Shown here: one piece after another, positions 1-12,828 of the stretch
Layout: every line of letters starts with the position of its first letter
Numbering within the stretch: the stretch's first letter is position 1
NCBI RefSeq assembly: GCF_009870125.1
Contig: NC_046683.1
Location: 21,833,001-21,897,000, forward strand
Direction: 5' to 3'
DNA length: 64,000 nucleotides
DNA from: Drosophila pseudoobscura
Lineage: Eukaryota; Arthropoda; Insecta; Diptera; Drosophilidae
Notes under the pieces: generated by a model
The model's database searches: none
The model's input: only the letters and a program-made list of their open reading frames with translations
What the model was told of the DNA's origin: nothing
Made by a program: the position numbers and the translations under genes

Positions 1-244
1 AACTCTTCTGCCAGTTAATTACAAGTTTTCTGTTGCTGGTGTGAGTGTTGGTATGAGTGGGAGGGGGGCTGTGTGTGTGATAGTTGGCCGAATGGACGGC
101 TCCATTATCAGAACACCCCATCGTTCGCTTATCAATTTCTTGGCATTGTAATCTATGCAAATGCAATAACGAAAAACACCAACAACTGCAAAAAGAGAGA
201 ATTCGAGAAATCGAAGAAGAAGAGACGTGCTTACATAGTTTTCA

Positions 245-275
245 ACACACACACATACACACACATACACACACA
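245..275. repeat. CA/CATA microsatellite
   Basis: Short CA-rich run with interspersed CATA units, which makes open frames on both strands reading His/Thr and Cys/Val; these are not genes. Confidence 0.85.
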
Positions 276-370
276 TGCATGTACTGACGGAGCATTTACT
301 TATGTAGCTGCTTTATGCACTTTCATTCGCCTCTGCTGCAGTTGTTGGCTCTCTCCTTCTTCTTCCCCGT

Positions 371-407
371 CTCTGTCTCTGTCTCTGCCTCTGCCTCTGC
401 CTCTGCC
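371..407. repeat. CTCTGT/CTCTGC hexamer repeat
   Basis: Tandem hexamers, first CTCTGT then CTCTGC, within a pyrimidine-rich stretch. They give Ser/Ala-rich shadow frames. Confidence 0.85.
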
Positions 408-954
408 GACGCTCTGCTCTCTCAGAGGCCTCACCGGGGCCGGGGCCTCACTGCGTGCGCTCTGTTCAATGTCCCCTATCCACCCATTACTCTCTCGATT
501 GACAGGCCCTTCTGCCAGCAGCTGGCCTTTCCAGCCCATGGCTTCATCATCGTTGTCATCGTGTACTACCTACTCGTCTCTTCCTTGCTTTCCTTTCCCT
601 ACCATTCTCCCAATTAGTAAAAGGAAGAGAGCAAGAGGAAGAGAGGAAGAATCCAAAGCGAGAGGAAAGGAAAGCAATGAAGAGTCAGAGAAAAGAAGGA
701 AAGCAAAGACTCATGAATCTTCTCCTTCTACTTTCTCCCTTCTTCTATATACATACATATGTACATATCACTGAAATCTTCTCCCAACATTTCTTCTCTG
801 CTCTTCTCATCTTCGCTTACCATGGTTGTGCTTATAACATTTTCTCCTCTGAATTCCTCCGATTTCGGTATTTTTCTTCGCTCTCATCCGTTCTCCTTAT
901 CCACTCTTTGCTGCACCTTTTCTGACGGCCTAACTCGCATTAGTTTCTTTTTAT

Positions 955-1024
955 TTATACATACATACATATGTATGTAAATATGTACATCTATACATAC
1001 ATACATATGTATGTATGTATGTAC
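955..1024. repeat. ACATACATATGTATGT palindromic tract
   Basis: Runs of ACAT followed by ATGT meeting at CATATG, so each tract is its own reverse complement and could form a hairpin. Dozens of such tracts lie throughout 1-23 kb; this one stands as an example. Confidence 0.85.
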
Positions 1025-2538
1025 TTCGCATTGTGACTTCCATATCATCTTCTTATTTCCCATTCTCTTCTTCGCTTTCCACCCTTCCTTCCACTTCTTC
1101 CACCATTTTCTTTTTTCTTAGTGTTCACAATCCATCATCATCTGCTACTTTTTGTATTTTGTCATTAAAGGCCAACATACATACATATCCATAGATATAA
1201 TACTATGTACATACATATACATATGTACATACATACATATGTATGTACTTCTGACCCATGCAAACAGCAACAAAAACACTCATCGATGAAATGATGCGAA
1301 AAATCAAAGAAATATCATACAATGCACAAGTTTGCACGTGTGTAAATACATATGTATGTATGTATGTATGTACCTATGTACATACGTATGTATGTATGCA
1401 TGTTACTCTTTTTCTAACCTATCCTTTAGTATTGTCCTTCGTTGCCTGACCTCTTCCATGCAATTGATATCTTTGAACTATTCTCCATCATCTGCTTCAT
1501 TGTGTTCTTCCACTCTTCTTCATCGTGCTGCCGTCCTCTTCATCTCTTCTTGTAACCCCCCTCCATTACGTCTTGACCACCTTTCTCTTTCCCTCAGCCT
1601 TGTTGCGCTTCATTCTTTGTCATGGGGCATATGGGTTTCGTTCGTTGGAACAACTGTTGCTCCAGCTATGTATGTATATCTGTATGCACATATGTATGTA
1701 TGTACATATGTATGTATGTATGTGTGTACATAGTATCTCGCGCATACTCCCCCGAATGGTAGTGCATACAACGTGAGGGGCAGCCGTCGCAACGAACTTC
1801 TGACCCATGCAAACAGAAACAACAACTGCCATCGATAAAAAGACGCGAAAAAGCTACGAAATATCATACAATAAATATGTAAGCAAAACAAGAGAGAACA
1901 CCGTAGTCGACAATGAAATACCCGGCACACGGTGGAAAGCATTTGTGTGGTGATGGGGATGAGGTTTTTATATACGGTTTACAGCTGTAATGGAGTCAAA
2001 TGAGAAACCGAATTGCCTGCACACTATAATATCAAAAAAATATTATCTGACAGGTATTGTGTATATGTGTGTATATCGATTCGTCTCCCAATACTTTCTC
2101 CTGCCTGTTACATATGTATGTACATTTGCCTAAGCTGAATATACACTTGTACTCCACGAGTATAGGGTATAAATGCCGAACAGCAAGCGAAATATTGAGC
2201 TAGAATTAAGTGTGGGGCCGGGGTATTGGGGCGGGGTGCATGCCGTCTAGAGCGGGAAGGGATGTGAGTAGGTAAGCGGCGAGGCGAAAGAACGAACGAA
2301 CGAAACGAAACGAAACAAGCGAGCGGACGAAACAGTTAGACTTTGCCATTCCCCACGACGTCATCAAACTTCGTATCTGCTGCTGCTACTGCTGCTGCCA
2401 CTGCCGCTGCCGCGGTCGCTGCTCTGCTTTGCTCAGCTGCTCCATGCTTCGCTTCTGCTTCTCTTCTTCTGCATCATAATCTGCTTCTTCTTCCAAATTA
2501 CTTGTGTACACAAGCGCTTGCACACTCATACACAAACA

Positions 2539-2561
2539 CGCACACACACACACACACACAC
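2539..2561. repeat. (CA)n microsatellite
   Basis: Uninterrupted CA dinucleotide run just upstream of a poly-T stretch. Confidence 0.9.
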
Positions 2562-3119
2562 TAACACACCGGTTTGTGCGTGTATGTGAATGTATTTTTT
2601 TTTTTTTCGTCGTTTGTGTTCGTCTCGTTCGTTGCTCACTCGTTTGCCGTCGGCTGCCTCGGTGGCGCATATTTAAACGTGTTGCATAGTCTCTTGCGAG
2701 GCCCTCGTCAGCGCGGCGCCGTCGTCGTCGCAGCGCAGGCAAGGCGAACGTCGGACTGGCTGTCCGTCGTTCTGTCCCACTGTCCGTTCGTCACTCATTC
2801 AAGCACGCTGCTAGCTAGGTACTCTCTCCCTCTCCACCACCCTCCCTCTCTTTCACACTCACGCTTGGTGTCTCCGTCTCCCTCTCCCTCTTTGCTTCAC
2901 ACAAATTCAATTGGCCTCAATAATGAATTAACGAAAAAAAACGACCAAGACAGGGGCTTGCTTCGGGGTCCGAAGTATTTGATACCCTTGCAGATCTACA
3001 TATGTATGTATGTATCTATTGTTTTTAGGTATTTACTTATGCATGTACCTACATACATATGTGTATATACATATGTATATATAGGCTTAAATTTACACAT
3101 TAATTCATAGTTATTCGAT

Positions 3120-3320
3120 TTGGATAAACATTTGAAGAGTTGTGTAGACCCAACTGAAAGAACAGCTTGTTTCATTGTTAGAAGCAACGGAATTTTTCCA
3201 ATCGTTCCTACAGCAACTATAAAATATAGTGATACGATTTTATCAGATTTGGCTGAGATAAAAGTGAAGATACTACACAAATGGAACTACAAAGTCCATC
3301 GTTTGGTTGGTCATCTTTAG
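3120..3320 (+). CDS. orphan 66-residue ORF, doubtful
   Basis: This open frame of 66 codons (starting MDKHLKSC, ending HRLVGHL) is not built of simple repeats, unlike its neighbours. I recognise no domain, signal peptide or membrane segment. No splice partner or promoter is obvious, and ACATATGT tracts lie just upstream. It could be a chance frame, a decayed exon or a small orphan gene. Confidence 0.15.
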   Translation: MDKHLKSCVDPTERTACFIVRSNGIFPIVPTATIKYSDTILSDLAEIKVKILHKWNYKVHRLVGHL

Positions 3321-4110
3321 AAAGTAAGTACAATATAGTGATCTAATGGCGGTTCCCAGCGTGGACTACATATACATACATACATATGTACATATGGTGT
3401 AGAAAATGGCTCGTTCTCTGCGTTGCAAAAATATGATCAAAACCATAGCATCCCCCATTATAGGGTATTGAAAAGTAGCAACAGAGTAGAGTAGCGTGCG
3501 AAAAGCAGCACAGAAGAAGAGAGAGCTAGAGTGGGTGAGCGGGAGATTCACGGTGGAGAGCGGAAAGAGTTAGAGAAGACAGAGAAAGAGAAAGAGAGAC
3601 CTACATACATATGTATATATTTATGTACATATGTATGTATAAAAATGGTTGCTTTGGTTAATGCTAAAAACCTTTTTCCATTCGGAGCCCTCATAGTTCT
3701 CCACCCCCGGTCCAAAACTGATCTCAAGGCATATACATATGTACATATATATGTATGTATGTGTGTACATATATACATAAAAGTTAATTTATTTCCTTAT
3801 CGATCGCTTTGGAGATTTTTTGGATACGATCTGTGTATTATTAGATTTTTGGATAGTCTCGTTTTGAGGTTAGTGCGTCGCCCTTTCTCCTAACTATAGT
3901 GAGGGTTAACAGTTAGATATTTTTGTGTGGGATTTTTCGGTATTCCTCTCGCTCTATCTCTCTCATTGTGTGCCGGCTGCTTCTGTTGAAAAACTTGTTG
4001 TGCCGCCGCTGCCGCCGCCGCTGCCTCTGCCCGCGCACACACAAAAAGACGAACGAAACGAAACGGGGCCTGCCTCGAGAGTGTGTCTCTGTCGACGACT
4101 CTGGAGATTA

Positions 4111-4113
<3 letters not shown>

Positions 4114-4145
<32 letters not shown>
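4114..4145. repeat. (CAG)n trinucleotide repeat
   Basis: About ten CAG units in a row in a moderately GC-rich block (3950-4320) that resembles 5' untranslated sequence of fly genes. No coding frame through it looks real. Confidence 0.85.
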
Positions 4146-4147
<2 letters not shown>

Positions 4148-5938
4148 CGAACCCCCGTATGAGTAAGCGAGCGCGTTTCGCAAGGCCAGCGGTTCGGGCG
4201 GTTTGTGTGGGTGCGAACGAGATGGCCAGCCTAACAATGTAGCGTATTTTCTGTGTGTGTATGCTTCCCTCTTTCTGCCACCGCTCTGCAGGCGTGCTTT
4301 ATCTATCGCCCCCGCATCGAAGCGCAGCGTATAATATATGTATGTATGTGTACACATAAATACATATTTATACATGCACATTCATACATACAAATGTAAG
4401 CAAATACATATATACGTACATACATAGATATATTGTAATGTATGTACATATGTACATATACTGTATATATGTATGTATGTATGTACATATATGTGCAAGT
4501 GTATTTCATCATCCGGCCGGACAATGATTTTTTCGGTGATTGATATCTTAATACGAGACAACTGACGCGACGCCTTATTTCTGCCCGTCGTTGACGCCGC
4601 CTCGCTGCTGAGGTCGCGTGAATGATTGCATGTGCCCGCTCTCTACCAATCTTAAGCTCTCCGTCTCACGGTCTCCTCTTCTCTATCTGTGTATGTTTTC
4701 TTGGTGTAAATTTAACTCGGTTGTCTCGTCGTGCTTCATTGCCTCCCCCTAGTATACCCTTTTCAGAGGTGTTCCGATTTGCTACAGATTTCTACATTCT
4801 TGATCAGAATCAAGTGTAGTCACACGGTTGTTGTTCCTCAGTTTAAAAGCTCAGTCGAATTAGGTAATGTCCGAATACCCTTATTTGTCTCCACGCAGCT
4901 TGGAATGCGGAACCGAAAAGAACAAGATACAAAGGCCATCTGTAATTATATGCATATCATTGCACATACATATGTACATACATATGTATGTATCTAAATA
5001 TGTACCTAGCATCCATGCGAGGGTATGAAATGCTTCCATAACCGAAGTTTTCATTCGTTTTCCTTGTGTCTTTTTTCTTCTTTTTCGTGTGTTCTTATTT
5101 GCTTGCGATTTCATTTCTTTATGTGCGTGCTTCTACATCTTCCCTCGCACCGCTCTCCCGATCCCGATCCCGTTCCCGGTCGACCAACGACCTACAACTA
5201 CAACAACTACAACCCGTTATGACTTTCAGGTGTGCTCTTCCAATCGCCCGGGCTCGCCATTTCTCACTCACACGATTGTACGCTTTCCGCTCGCTTGTGC
5301 TGCTGCTGCTTATTTGGCAGCGACGTCGCCGTTTTCGTCATTCCCGCCTTGCGCTTTTTCCCTGTTGTTTTATTATTGTTATCAATATTATAGCATTTCT
5401 GTGGCGATGCCCTACAGGGGAGCGATTGGGCAGCTTTGTTTTGCTGGTTGATGGAAACTATTTGTGGTAACAACTGGAAATAATCGCATGATTGGAACGG
5501 TTCTCCACTCTAAATTGGTTGGAAAAAGTTCTCATATATTTAATGATTTTAAAAAATTAATACATAAGATACAAATATTTGAGATTAAAACTAACCTATG
5601 TACATATGTGAATTTTAGATGAAATCCAAATTAAATAAATGTACAAAAAATTATTGGGCTATCACTTTAACTCAAAAAATATATTATTTATATTTTGTTT
5701 AATCTTAGGGAACCTTTGAACTTATGTGGATAAGTTAATTATAATTAATAATTAATAAATCACTTGATCTATAATCATAATTGTTCATGAGAAATAATGT
5801 TATTGAAAAGACTAAAAAAAAATTTTTATCACGTGTCTAAAAGTTTTAAACGTTTCTTTTTCTTCTTTTCTAAAATAGACTTTTTCTAGAAAAGCAACAC
5901 GGTCTTAATTAATATTAACTAAATTAACTAAACTACAT

Positions 5939-6251
5939 TTATTCCCCTTTGGGACACATCCCGGTGTACTGGGTAGCATTATAAACATTATCGACACGCA
6001 GCGACCTTGAGTCGCAGGGCAGTGCCGGTGTCTGCTTGGCTGGCACTAAATTGCCTTCCATTCACAGCTAGATAGAGCGGAGGCCGTCGCCGACTTCGAG
6101 CCGCGCCGTCTGCAGTGCTGCTGGTGCTGCCGCTGGCAGCGGCCGCGGTGTTGTCGTCATCGTTGTCAATGCAACCGATTCTTGGACACGGGCGGGTTGC
6201 TTCAGTGCCGGAGATGATTTTGCAGCATTAAAGGGGACAGTTTCCTAAACA
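5939..6251 (-). CDS. candidate 3' terminal coding exon(s) of an unseen gene
   Basis: Two coding-like stretches lie on the minus strand in a GC-rich island between AT-rich flanks. The upstream one begins after a good acceptor (ctctgtttag, ending near 6252) and reads Pro/Ala/Thr-rich protein (ETVPFNAAKSSPALKQPARV...) to a stop near 6073. The downstream one, in another frame, ends MCPKGE-stop at 5939-5941, and the stop overlaps an AATAAA signal. That second frame also has an ATG at 6059-6061 giving 40 codons (MEGNLVPAKQTPALPC...), or could start at an acceptor TTTAG just inside it. They may be alternative last exons of a minus-strand gene whose other exons I cannot find. The product is unknown; chance coding is possible. 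Confidence 0.3.
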
Positions 6252-6261
6252 GAGCTACATA

Positions 6262-7250
6262 CATATGTATGTATGTACACACTCTTTCCCAGATTAGAAA
6301 CATTAGCAAACGGGGGCGCAGAGACACTTCCGTATGCTAGAGCCGAAAGCCCCGTTATGAGTAGAGCTTTCAGCCGCACAGGTGTCTCCCCGTGTGTGTG
6401 TGTGTCTGATAACACACACTCAGGCAAAGTTAAGAAGGGTCCTCACTTTACAGCCCAGGGTCTTTCGGAACTGCCGCCGCATCTTAAGTGTTTATCCGGA
6501 AATCTGATTATTGGCGCCATCTAGTGGCAGGGACTGACATCCGATTAGAAGCAGCGCTGAAATACCAACGCCGAGAGAGACGGCAGCAGAGCGCAGCAAA
6601 AAATGTTTTTCGCGTGTTTGCTTTTTGTATAAAAATGTTTTACCTTTTGTTGGTTTTTTGTCTTCTTTTCCTGATTTATTTTCTCTACTCTTTCTTTTTG
6701 CCAACTCATGTTGGTAAATTAGCAGCAGTGTAAGAGAGAGAGAGAGAAAGAGAGACAGTGCGAGAGTAGTGTAAATTCTTTCCTTCTGGAAGATGCTTAA
6801 AAAAGCTACTGGAAGGGCGGTCGTGGTTGTTGCATGAGAAGAAGGAACGTTGAAAAGGGAAACAAGTAAGGGAGGGAAAGGAAGGGAAGGGTAGAATGAT
6901 AAATGGAGAAGGGCAAGCAGAAGGGGTATTTGAAGGAGCTTGCCGCAGAGAAGAAAACTGTTTGTGAAAAGTACAGTTAGAGCAGCGACCTGCATACTTA
7001 TGTACATACATATGTATACATACCTTACCTATGCACACATACAGTACCTACATACATAGGCAAGTAAGAATGTACTTGATGATGAGAATGTAGTTTCTCC
7101 CAGCGCATTGAAAGCTGACGCAGAAGTACAGTTGATCCCAGCGAATTTTGGGATTAAGCCGTCGACCAGTAATATTACCCAGAAGTACAGGTGATCCCAG
7201 CTTAGTCCACCGAATTGTAGTTTATTTTTGTACATATGTATGTACATATA
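6262..7250. other. intergenic: GA/CT-rich and ACAT tracts
   Basis: No gene seen. It contains a CATA/TGTA tract (6256-6276), a GTGT run near 6395, a GAGAGA stretch near 6733-6760 and a purine-rich block (6830-6960). Open frames here read low-complexity Ser/Leu/Phe. Confidence 0.5.
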
Positions 7251-8120
7251 AGTAATAAAAGTGGATGTGTGTAACGTCCAGAAGGAATCGATTCCGACCC
7301 CATAAAGTGTATATATTCTTGATCAGCATCAATAGCCGAGTCGATTGAGCCATGTCTGTCTGTCCGTCCGTCCGTCTGTCCGTCCCCTTCAGCGCCTAGT
7401 GCTCAAAGACTATAAGAGCTAGAGCAACGATGTTTTGGATCCAGACTTCTGTGATATGTCACTGCTACAAAAATATTTCAAAACTTCGCCCCGCCCACTT
7501 CCGCCCCCAAAAAGAACGAAAATCTGTGGCATCCATAATTTCAAAGATATTTCAGAGTCGTAGAGAATGACAATATCTTCTGCAGAATCTGAGACAGGTC
7601 GTATTATTATTATAGCCTGAATGATGAAAACAACTTCATTCTTTCTCGCTCTGTCTCTCTCTAGTACAGGTTTCATGGTCGGCTTTGCCTATCGCAAAAA
7701 GTGAGCGCCTAGATCTCAGAGACTATAAAAGCTAGAGCAACCAAATTTGGTATCCACACTCCCCCGATATCGGAACTTGACCGTTTTGTGTCAAAATTTC
7801 GCCACACCCCCTTCCGCCCCCTCAAAGGACCACAAATCTCAGAGACTATTAACTCTAAAGTAACCAAATTTAGTATCCGCACTCCTGTTAGATCTCACTA
7901 TAAAACGTATATCTCAAAATTTCACTCCACCCCTTTCCGCCCCCACAAAAGACGAAAATCTGTTGCATCCACAATATTGCAGATTCGAGAAAACTAAAAA
8001 CGCAGAATCATAGATAACGACCATATCTATCAGATTGTTGAATCTGGATCAGATCAGATAATTTGTATAGCCAATAGTAACAAATCAATTTGCAGTGGCT
8101 ACGCAGTGCCCGACTTAGGC
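7251..8120 (+). mobile_element. DINE-1/INE-1 (Helitron-like) copy A, ends missing
   Basis: This shares long stretches with the copies at 11.9 and 15.6 kb: GGATGTGTGTAACGTCCAGA, the GATCAGCATCAATAGCCGAG block, a (GTCY)n microsatellite at about 7351-7385, and repeated modules of GCCCC(A/C)C..TTCCGCCCC followed by GAAAATCTGT(G/T)GCATCCA. The GTCY microsatellite beside a conserved core is the known hallmark of mini-me/DINE-1 non-autonomous elements. The 5' palindrome and the 3' hairpin found in copies B and C are absent, so this copy is truncated at both ends. No coding content. Confidence 0.75.
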
Positions 8121-8329
8121 ACAGGATTCAAATGCTGCCCGCAAATATATTTCACTTATGTAATGTCAGCAATGTATGCATGGTCTAATAGTTTCTCTAG
8201 ACGAGGTTGGCCACTCGATAATTGAATACTCTGTATATTCTTTATTTCTTTATATTTTATTGTTTTACTACAAAAGGAACATTTTTAGACCATGAGACCT
8301 TTGATTTCGACACATTTTTTTTCACATAC

Positions 8330-8862
8330 AGCCCTCCAGTCAAAGAACATTGTGCCCACTGTGAAATTAGGCAAGCTTCCAGTGATGGTTTGGGGCTGTA
8401 TTTCTTCCAAAGGTATTGGAGAGCTGCGTATTTGAACGGATATAATGACCAAAGAGTTTTATTTGCACACTTTAAAGAAGGAACTGACGAAAAGTGCGCA
8501 GAATTTTGGCTTCGTTGATCCACAGAACACCAGCAAACTAAAATACAAGCTGTACCAGGACAATGATCAAAACCACAAATCATTCCTTTGCCGCACTTGG
8601 CTCCTTTACAATTGCAACAAAGTCATTGACACGCCCCCCCAGAGTCCGGATCTTAATCCTATCGAGAATTTGTAGGCCTTGTTAAAGAAAAGGGTGGCCA
8701 AACGACGCCCCACCTCAAAAAGTAATTTGATTCAGTGTATAAACGAGGAGTGGCTAAACATACCCGAATATTACGACATAAATGTCGTAATAATATCATC
8801 GATGTCGCGACGTCTCAGAGGAGTATTGGATGCTAATGGAGGGCATACAAAATATTAGCCAA
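8330..8862 (+). pseudogene. Tc1-like transposase remnant
   Basis: Decayed C-terminal half of a Tc1-family transposase. In different frames one can read a VMVWG-type stretch degraded around 8385, then MTKEFYLHTLKKEL, YQDNDQNHK (the second catalytic Asp region), and SPDLNPIENL, the family's signature near the third catalytic acid. A further stretch reads KKRVAKRRPTSKS...INEEWLNIP. Frame changes and stops make it non-functional, and the N-terminal DNA-binding half is missing. A repeated CATTTTGCAAA(G/C)A motif at about 8912 and 9120 downstream may be part of its terminal sequence. Confidence 0.7.
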
Positions 8863-9159
8863 ATAGAGCTGCATCCTTTAAAGATATACATTTTTTAAAA
8901 TTACTGTTTGCATTTTGCAAAGATTTAATAGACACACGATATTTGCTGTCTTTGTATTGTTTTTATGAATTGTTTATGTTTTTGTTTCTTTTTCATTTTC
9001 TTCTGTTACCTATTTTGTTAAGAATACACTAAAGAAAACCATTGTATATGATTGAACATGAAAACAAGTGGCTTTTCTAATAAATAATTATGTTTAAGTT
9101 GAACTTGCGTGACTTTTTTCATTTTGCAAACAATTAATAGACATACATATGTAACAAAT

Positions 9160-9575
9160 TAAGATAATTCCTCCCGATTCTAAATTTTGAATTACACTTG
9201 TAACAGTGAGATCTAACAGGATTATGGGTACAAAATTTGATTTGTGGATGCCACAGATTTTCGTCCTTTGCGGGGGCTGAAAGGGGTGGGGCGAGATTTT
9301 TAAATACACTTGTAACAGTGACATATCACAGAAGTCTAGATACAAAATGTCGTTGATCTAGCTGTTATAGTCCCTGAGCACTAAGCGCTCATAGGGACGG
9401 ACAGGCGGACAGACGGACAGGCAGACATGGCTCAATCGACTAGGCCATTGACTCTGATCATGAATAAATATACTTTATGGGGTCGGAAACGCTTCCTACT
9501 GGACGTTACACACATCCATTGTCACCACAAATCTAATATACGCATATACTAATTTTGAGTATCGGGCATAACAAT
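9160..9575 (-). mobile_element. DINE-1 copy E, partial
   Basis: Reverse-strand fragment with the same blocks as copies A-C: the GACGGACAGGCGGACAGACGG form of the GTCY microsatellite (about 9397-9425), the TTTATGGGGTCGGAAACG core, and the end block TTTTGAGTATCGGGC at 9551-9570. Lacks the element's 3' half. Confidence 0.7.
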
Positions 9576-11416
9576 TTTGGGAAATATTCCTGTTCTTTTC
9601 CCATGGTCAATTAAATTTAATTTTAGGCTTCTTCTAATGAATTCAATACTAGTTGTTAAATTGAAATTTTGTAAGGCAGCAGCAGGAGCAGAAGTTTTGA
9701 ACCTCTCCTGTCATTGTAGTCGATCCGCTGATATTTTGGCTAATAATTTCGCCGATGGCGGATTTTCCTCTAACGTACTTTTCAGATCATAGCAACTCAA
9801 AAACCAATGATATTTTTCGCCTCGACATGTTACTTCCCTTCTGAAATTAACACTATAATTATTTCGCGATTTTCGGCACTATAGTGATTGCCACGCCTTA
9901 TGAGACCGAAGGAGAAGAAAACATACTGTGCTACGTTCTGGGGTAAAGAAATAAGTTCGATTGTTGAAGTTTTTTTGGAGAAATTAACATAGTAGCACTG
10001 CTATTATTTTGACCGCGACTGTACGCATGTATGTATGTTTTTACATACAAATTTTGATTGTTTTGCATTATCTTTTGGTTGAATCGCACTCACACATAAA
10101 GGAATAATAAGTGCCTTTATATTAGTGCACTGTCGACACGTCATATGTATATGCACAAAACATACGTAAGTACATACATATGTACACGTATTTATATAGA
10201 TATGTATACACGTATATATGTAAGTATGTATGCATACGTATTTATCATCATTGTTAGCTAGCGTGATTCATGAACTATGGGAATTTACATTGGGAATTGT
10301 GTGCACACATTTCCAGATAGTACAAACCCCAACATTAGCTGTCATTATTTCCTACTGAATCTGCACTTCAAGCGAAATATCTTGGGATCTGTCGCATAAC
10401 GATCGAACCCTAGACCAATCCATATTTGAGTAATATATATATCTGTACATACATATGTATGTATATGTGCATGTGAATATGTATGTACATATGAAAGTAT
10501 TAGGGGAGTACCTTTGAGTCAGCTCACATCGGATGATACATATTCGTATGCATACTCTCACGTATAGAACAATTCAGCCCAAAGAGAGTATACTCTATAC
10601 TCTCTAGTATCGGTCTGATCAAATCAAAGATTTCAATAATTTATACCCTTGATTACGCATGTTTCCATCACCCAAAGTACACATCCATATGTACATATGT
10701 ATATACATATATACACATGCATACATGACATATTGTATGCATATATGTATACATATTGTATGTACATATGCGCACATGCAAGTAGCATCTTTTAAATCTC
10801 TGTCTACCTGATTGTGCAAAATCGATTGAGCACATAAAGCTCGATCCTCGGTTCCCGTACTACCTGAGTGGGATTCCCAAGTTTTGCCGGAAATTTTTCA
10901 TCGGCATGGAAGATACTGTGCGCATGTTCATACATATGTATGTACATGTCTAAGTGCATTAGGCTAATTCCTATAAATGTTAATTTTGGCCTAAAATAAA
11001 TAACTGTAAAGTCATAGCCCGATTCGAACACGTTTAGAGGAGTTTAAATATAAGAAAGTTTAAATATACGAAAGATTTTTTTATATTATATGTAGGTATG
11101 TATGTTCTATATACAGAATTGTATCCTTGTTGGTCATTATTTGATTATAAGCGTGCATCCGGTTTCTTTAGCAACTTTTAAATTTCTAAATAATTTTGTA
11201 GCATTTCAAAATATTAATTAGTACGCCAATCTGAAAGATCTTTTGTCAAAGAGGACTGGAAATAGTATCAATATTACGTCTTATAACATATAAAAAACGC
11301 AGGAAAATGTATTTTTTCAAGGATTAATCTTTTTGTAGAATTTTCGACTTGATCGTCGTCAATACAAAATGACATGCCCACAGACCCTTACCTTATACGA
11401 TAGATTTTACATTGCT
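9576..11416. other. intergenic: ACAT/ATGT tracts, no gene seen
   Basis: AT-rich sequence with palindromic ACATATGT tracts at about 10021-10040, 10140-10245, 10435-10500, 10684-10780 and 10930-10950. Nothing else is recognisable. Confidence 0.5.
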
Positions 11417-11556
11417 TTATCGACTTGGCTGTTGACGCTGATCAAGAATAAATGTACTTTATGGGGTTGGGAACGCTTCCTTCTGGGTGTTGCACACATC
11501 CACATCCACAACAAATCGAATACATCCCTTAACTCTTCGACTACCGAGTATAAATG
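11417..11556 (-). mobile_element. DINE-1 5'-end fragment
   Basis: Short diverged piece: GACGCTGATCAAGAATAAAT, TTTATGGGGTTGGGAACGCT, and a decayed ACTACCGAGTATAAATG end. Same orientation as copy E. Confidence 0.6.
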
Positions 11557-11579
11557 ACGGAATGCAGAAATGACAGAAT

Positions 11580-11760
11580 ATGCAGGAAAATATAAGTTTT
11601 GGTTCAGTGGCTCGAGTATGGTATGGGCTGCATTCGGACACTGGGCAATCTTGCCTGTATGTTTCGTATCGCCTCGAATGAAATCTCAGATGTACATATG
11701 TATAAGTATGTATTTACGGGGGAGGCCGAATGGATTTTTCTTTGTAAGAAATTCAATAAT
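11580..11760 (+). pseudogene. Tc3-like transposase fragment
   Basis: A short stretch reads SSMVWAAFGHWAILPVCFVSPRMKSQMY, which resembles the region around the second catalytic residue in Tc3-type transposases (S-MVWAAFG-x-G-LPICF-S-RM-S-MY). Only about 60 codons remain and the frame is lost afterwards. Confidence 0.45.
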
Positions 11761-11865
11761 ATCCACCAATGAAAATGTGGTAAGATGATCTGATATTTGT
11801 GCGTATGATAGAGAATACAACAAACTCCGCAGAACGACGAAACTATCCTAAAATGTATGGGGCTT

Positions 11866-12828
11866 TTTATACCCGACACTCAAAATGAGTATTGGGGTAT
11901 ATTAGATTTGTGGTAAAAGTGGATGTGTGTAACGTCCAGAAGGAATCGTTTCCGACCCCATAAAGTATATATATTCTTGATCAGCATCAATAGCCGAGTC
12001 GATTGAGCCATGTCTGTCTGTCCGTCCGTCCGTCTGTCCGTCCCCTTCAGCGCCTAGTGCTCAAAGACTATAAGAGCTAGAGCAACGATGTTTTGGATCC
12101 AGATTTCTGTGATATGTCACTGGTACAAAAATATTTCAAAACTTTGCCCCGCCCACTTCCGCCCCCACAAAGGGCGAAAATCTGTGGCATCCACAATTTC
12201 AACGATACGAGAAAACTAAAAACTAAACAGAATCGTAGAAGATGACTATATCTTCTAGAGTGCAAAATCTAAACCAGATCGTATAATTATTATAGCCAGA
12301 ATCAAGAAAACAATTTCATTCATTCTCTCTCTGTCTCTCTCTAACACACAGGTTACATGGTCGGTTTTGCCAATTGCAAAATATGAGTTCAAGGACCTCA
12401 GAACCCATAAGAGCTAGAGCAACCAAATTTGGTATCCACATTCCTGTGATGTCGGACCTTGACCGTTTCGTGTCAAAATTTCGCCCCACCTCCTTCCGCC
12501 CCCACAAAAGACGAAAATCTGTTGCATCCACAATATTGGCGATAAGAGAAACCTAAAAACGCACAATAATAGAGAATGACCATATCTATCCGGTTGCTCA
12601 ATCTGGATCAGATCGGATAATTTTTATAGCCAAAAGGAATAAATCAATTTGCAGTGGCTACGCAGCGCCCGACGTCACGCTCAGACTGATTTTCTGTCTC
12701 TTTCGCACGCACTCTTTGTCGTGTCGATTAATATTAGCGGCGTCTGCCGGAGGAGAGCCATACTGACTTAGTATCGGGTATAACTGTAGAGTTGCGGTGT
12801 CCGCAGCAACTCACAACGTTCCCCCTCG
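11866..12828 (+). mobile_element. DINE-1 copy B, with both ends
   Basis: Near full-length copy. The 5' end holds a palindrome (TATACCCGACACTC...GAGTATTGGGGTATA); the 3' end has its complement (TTAGTATCGGGTATAA at about 12768-12783) followed by a perfect-looking hairpin GAGTTGCGG-tgt-CCGCAGCAACTC (12789-12812) and CCCCCTCG. A GTCY microsatellite lies at about 12010-12045. Subterminal inverted repeats plus a 3' stem-loop fit the Helitron-like DINE-1 layout. No transposase is encoded. The 3' end abuts an interrupted LINE. Confidence 0.8.

Larger units (their letters stand above)
1..5938. other. gene-poor repeat-rich region
   Basis: I see no convincing gene here. Open frames in this stretch mostly come from CA, CT, CTG or ACAT repeats. 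It holds many palindromic ACATACATATGTATGT tracts (for example 955-1024, 1185-1250, 1345-1405, 1665-1735, 3000-3080, 4335-4490), a CGAAA-type repeat at 2287-2322, and a GC-richer block at about 2200-2900. A long intron or far upstream region of a gene outside the window is possible but unproven. Confidence 0.6.

Noticed and set aside
73-774. Long plus-strand frame of 233 codons
   Set aside because: It runs through CA and CTCTGT repeats and pyrimidine-rich sequence; the composition is Ser/Leu/Pro/Thr low complexity without domain or splice logic.
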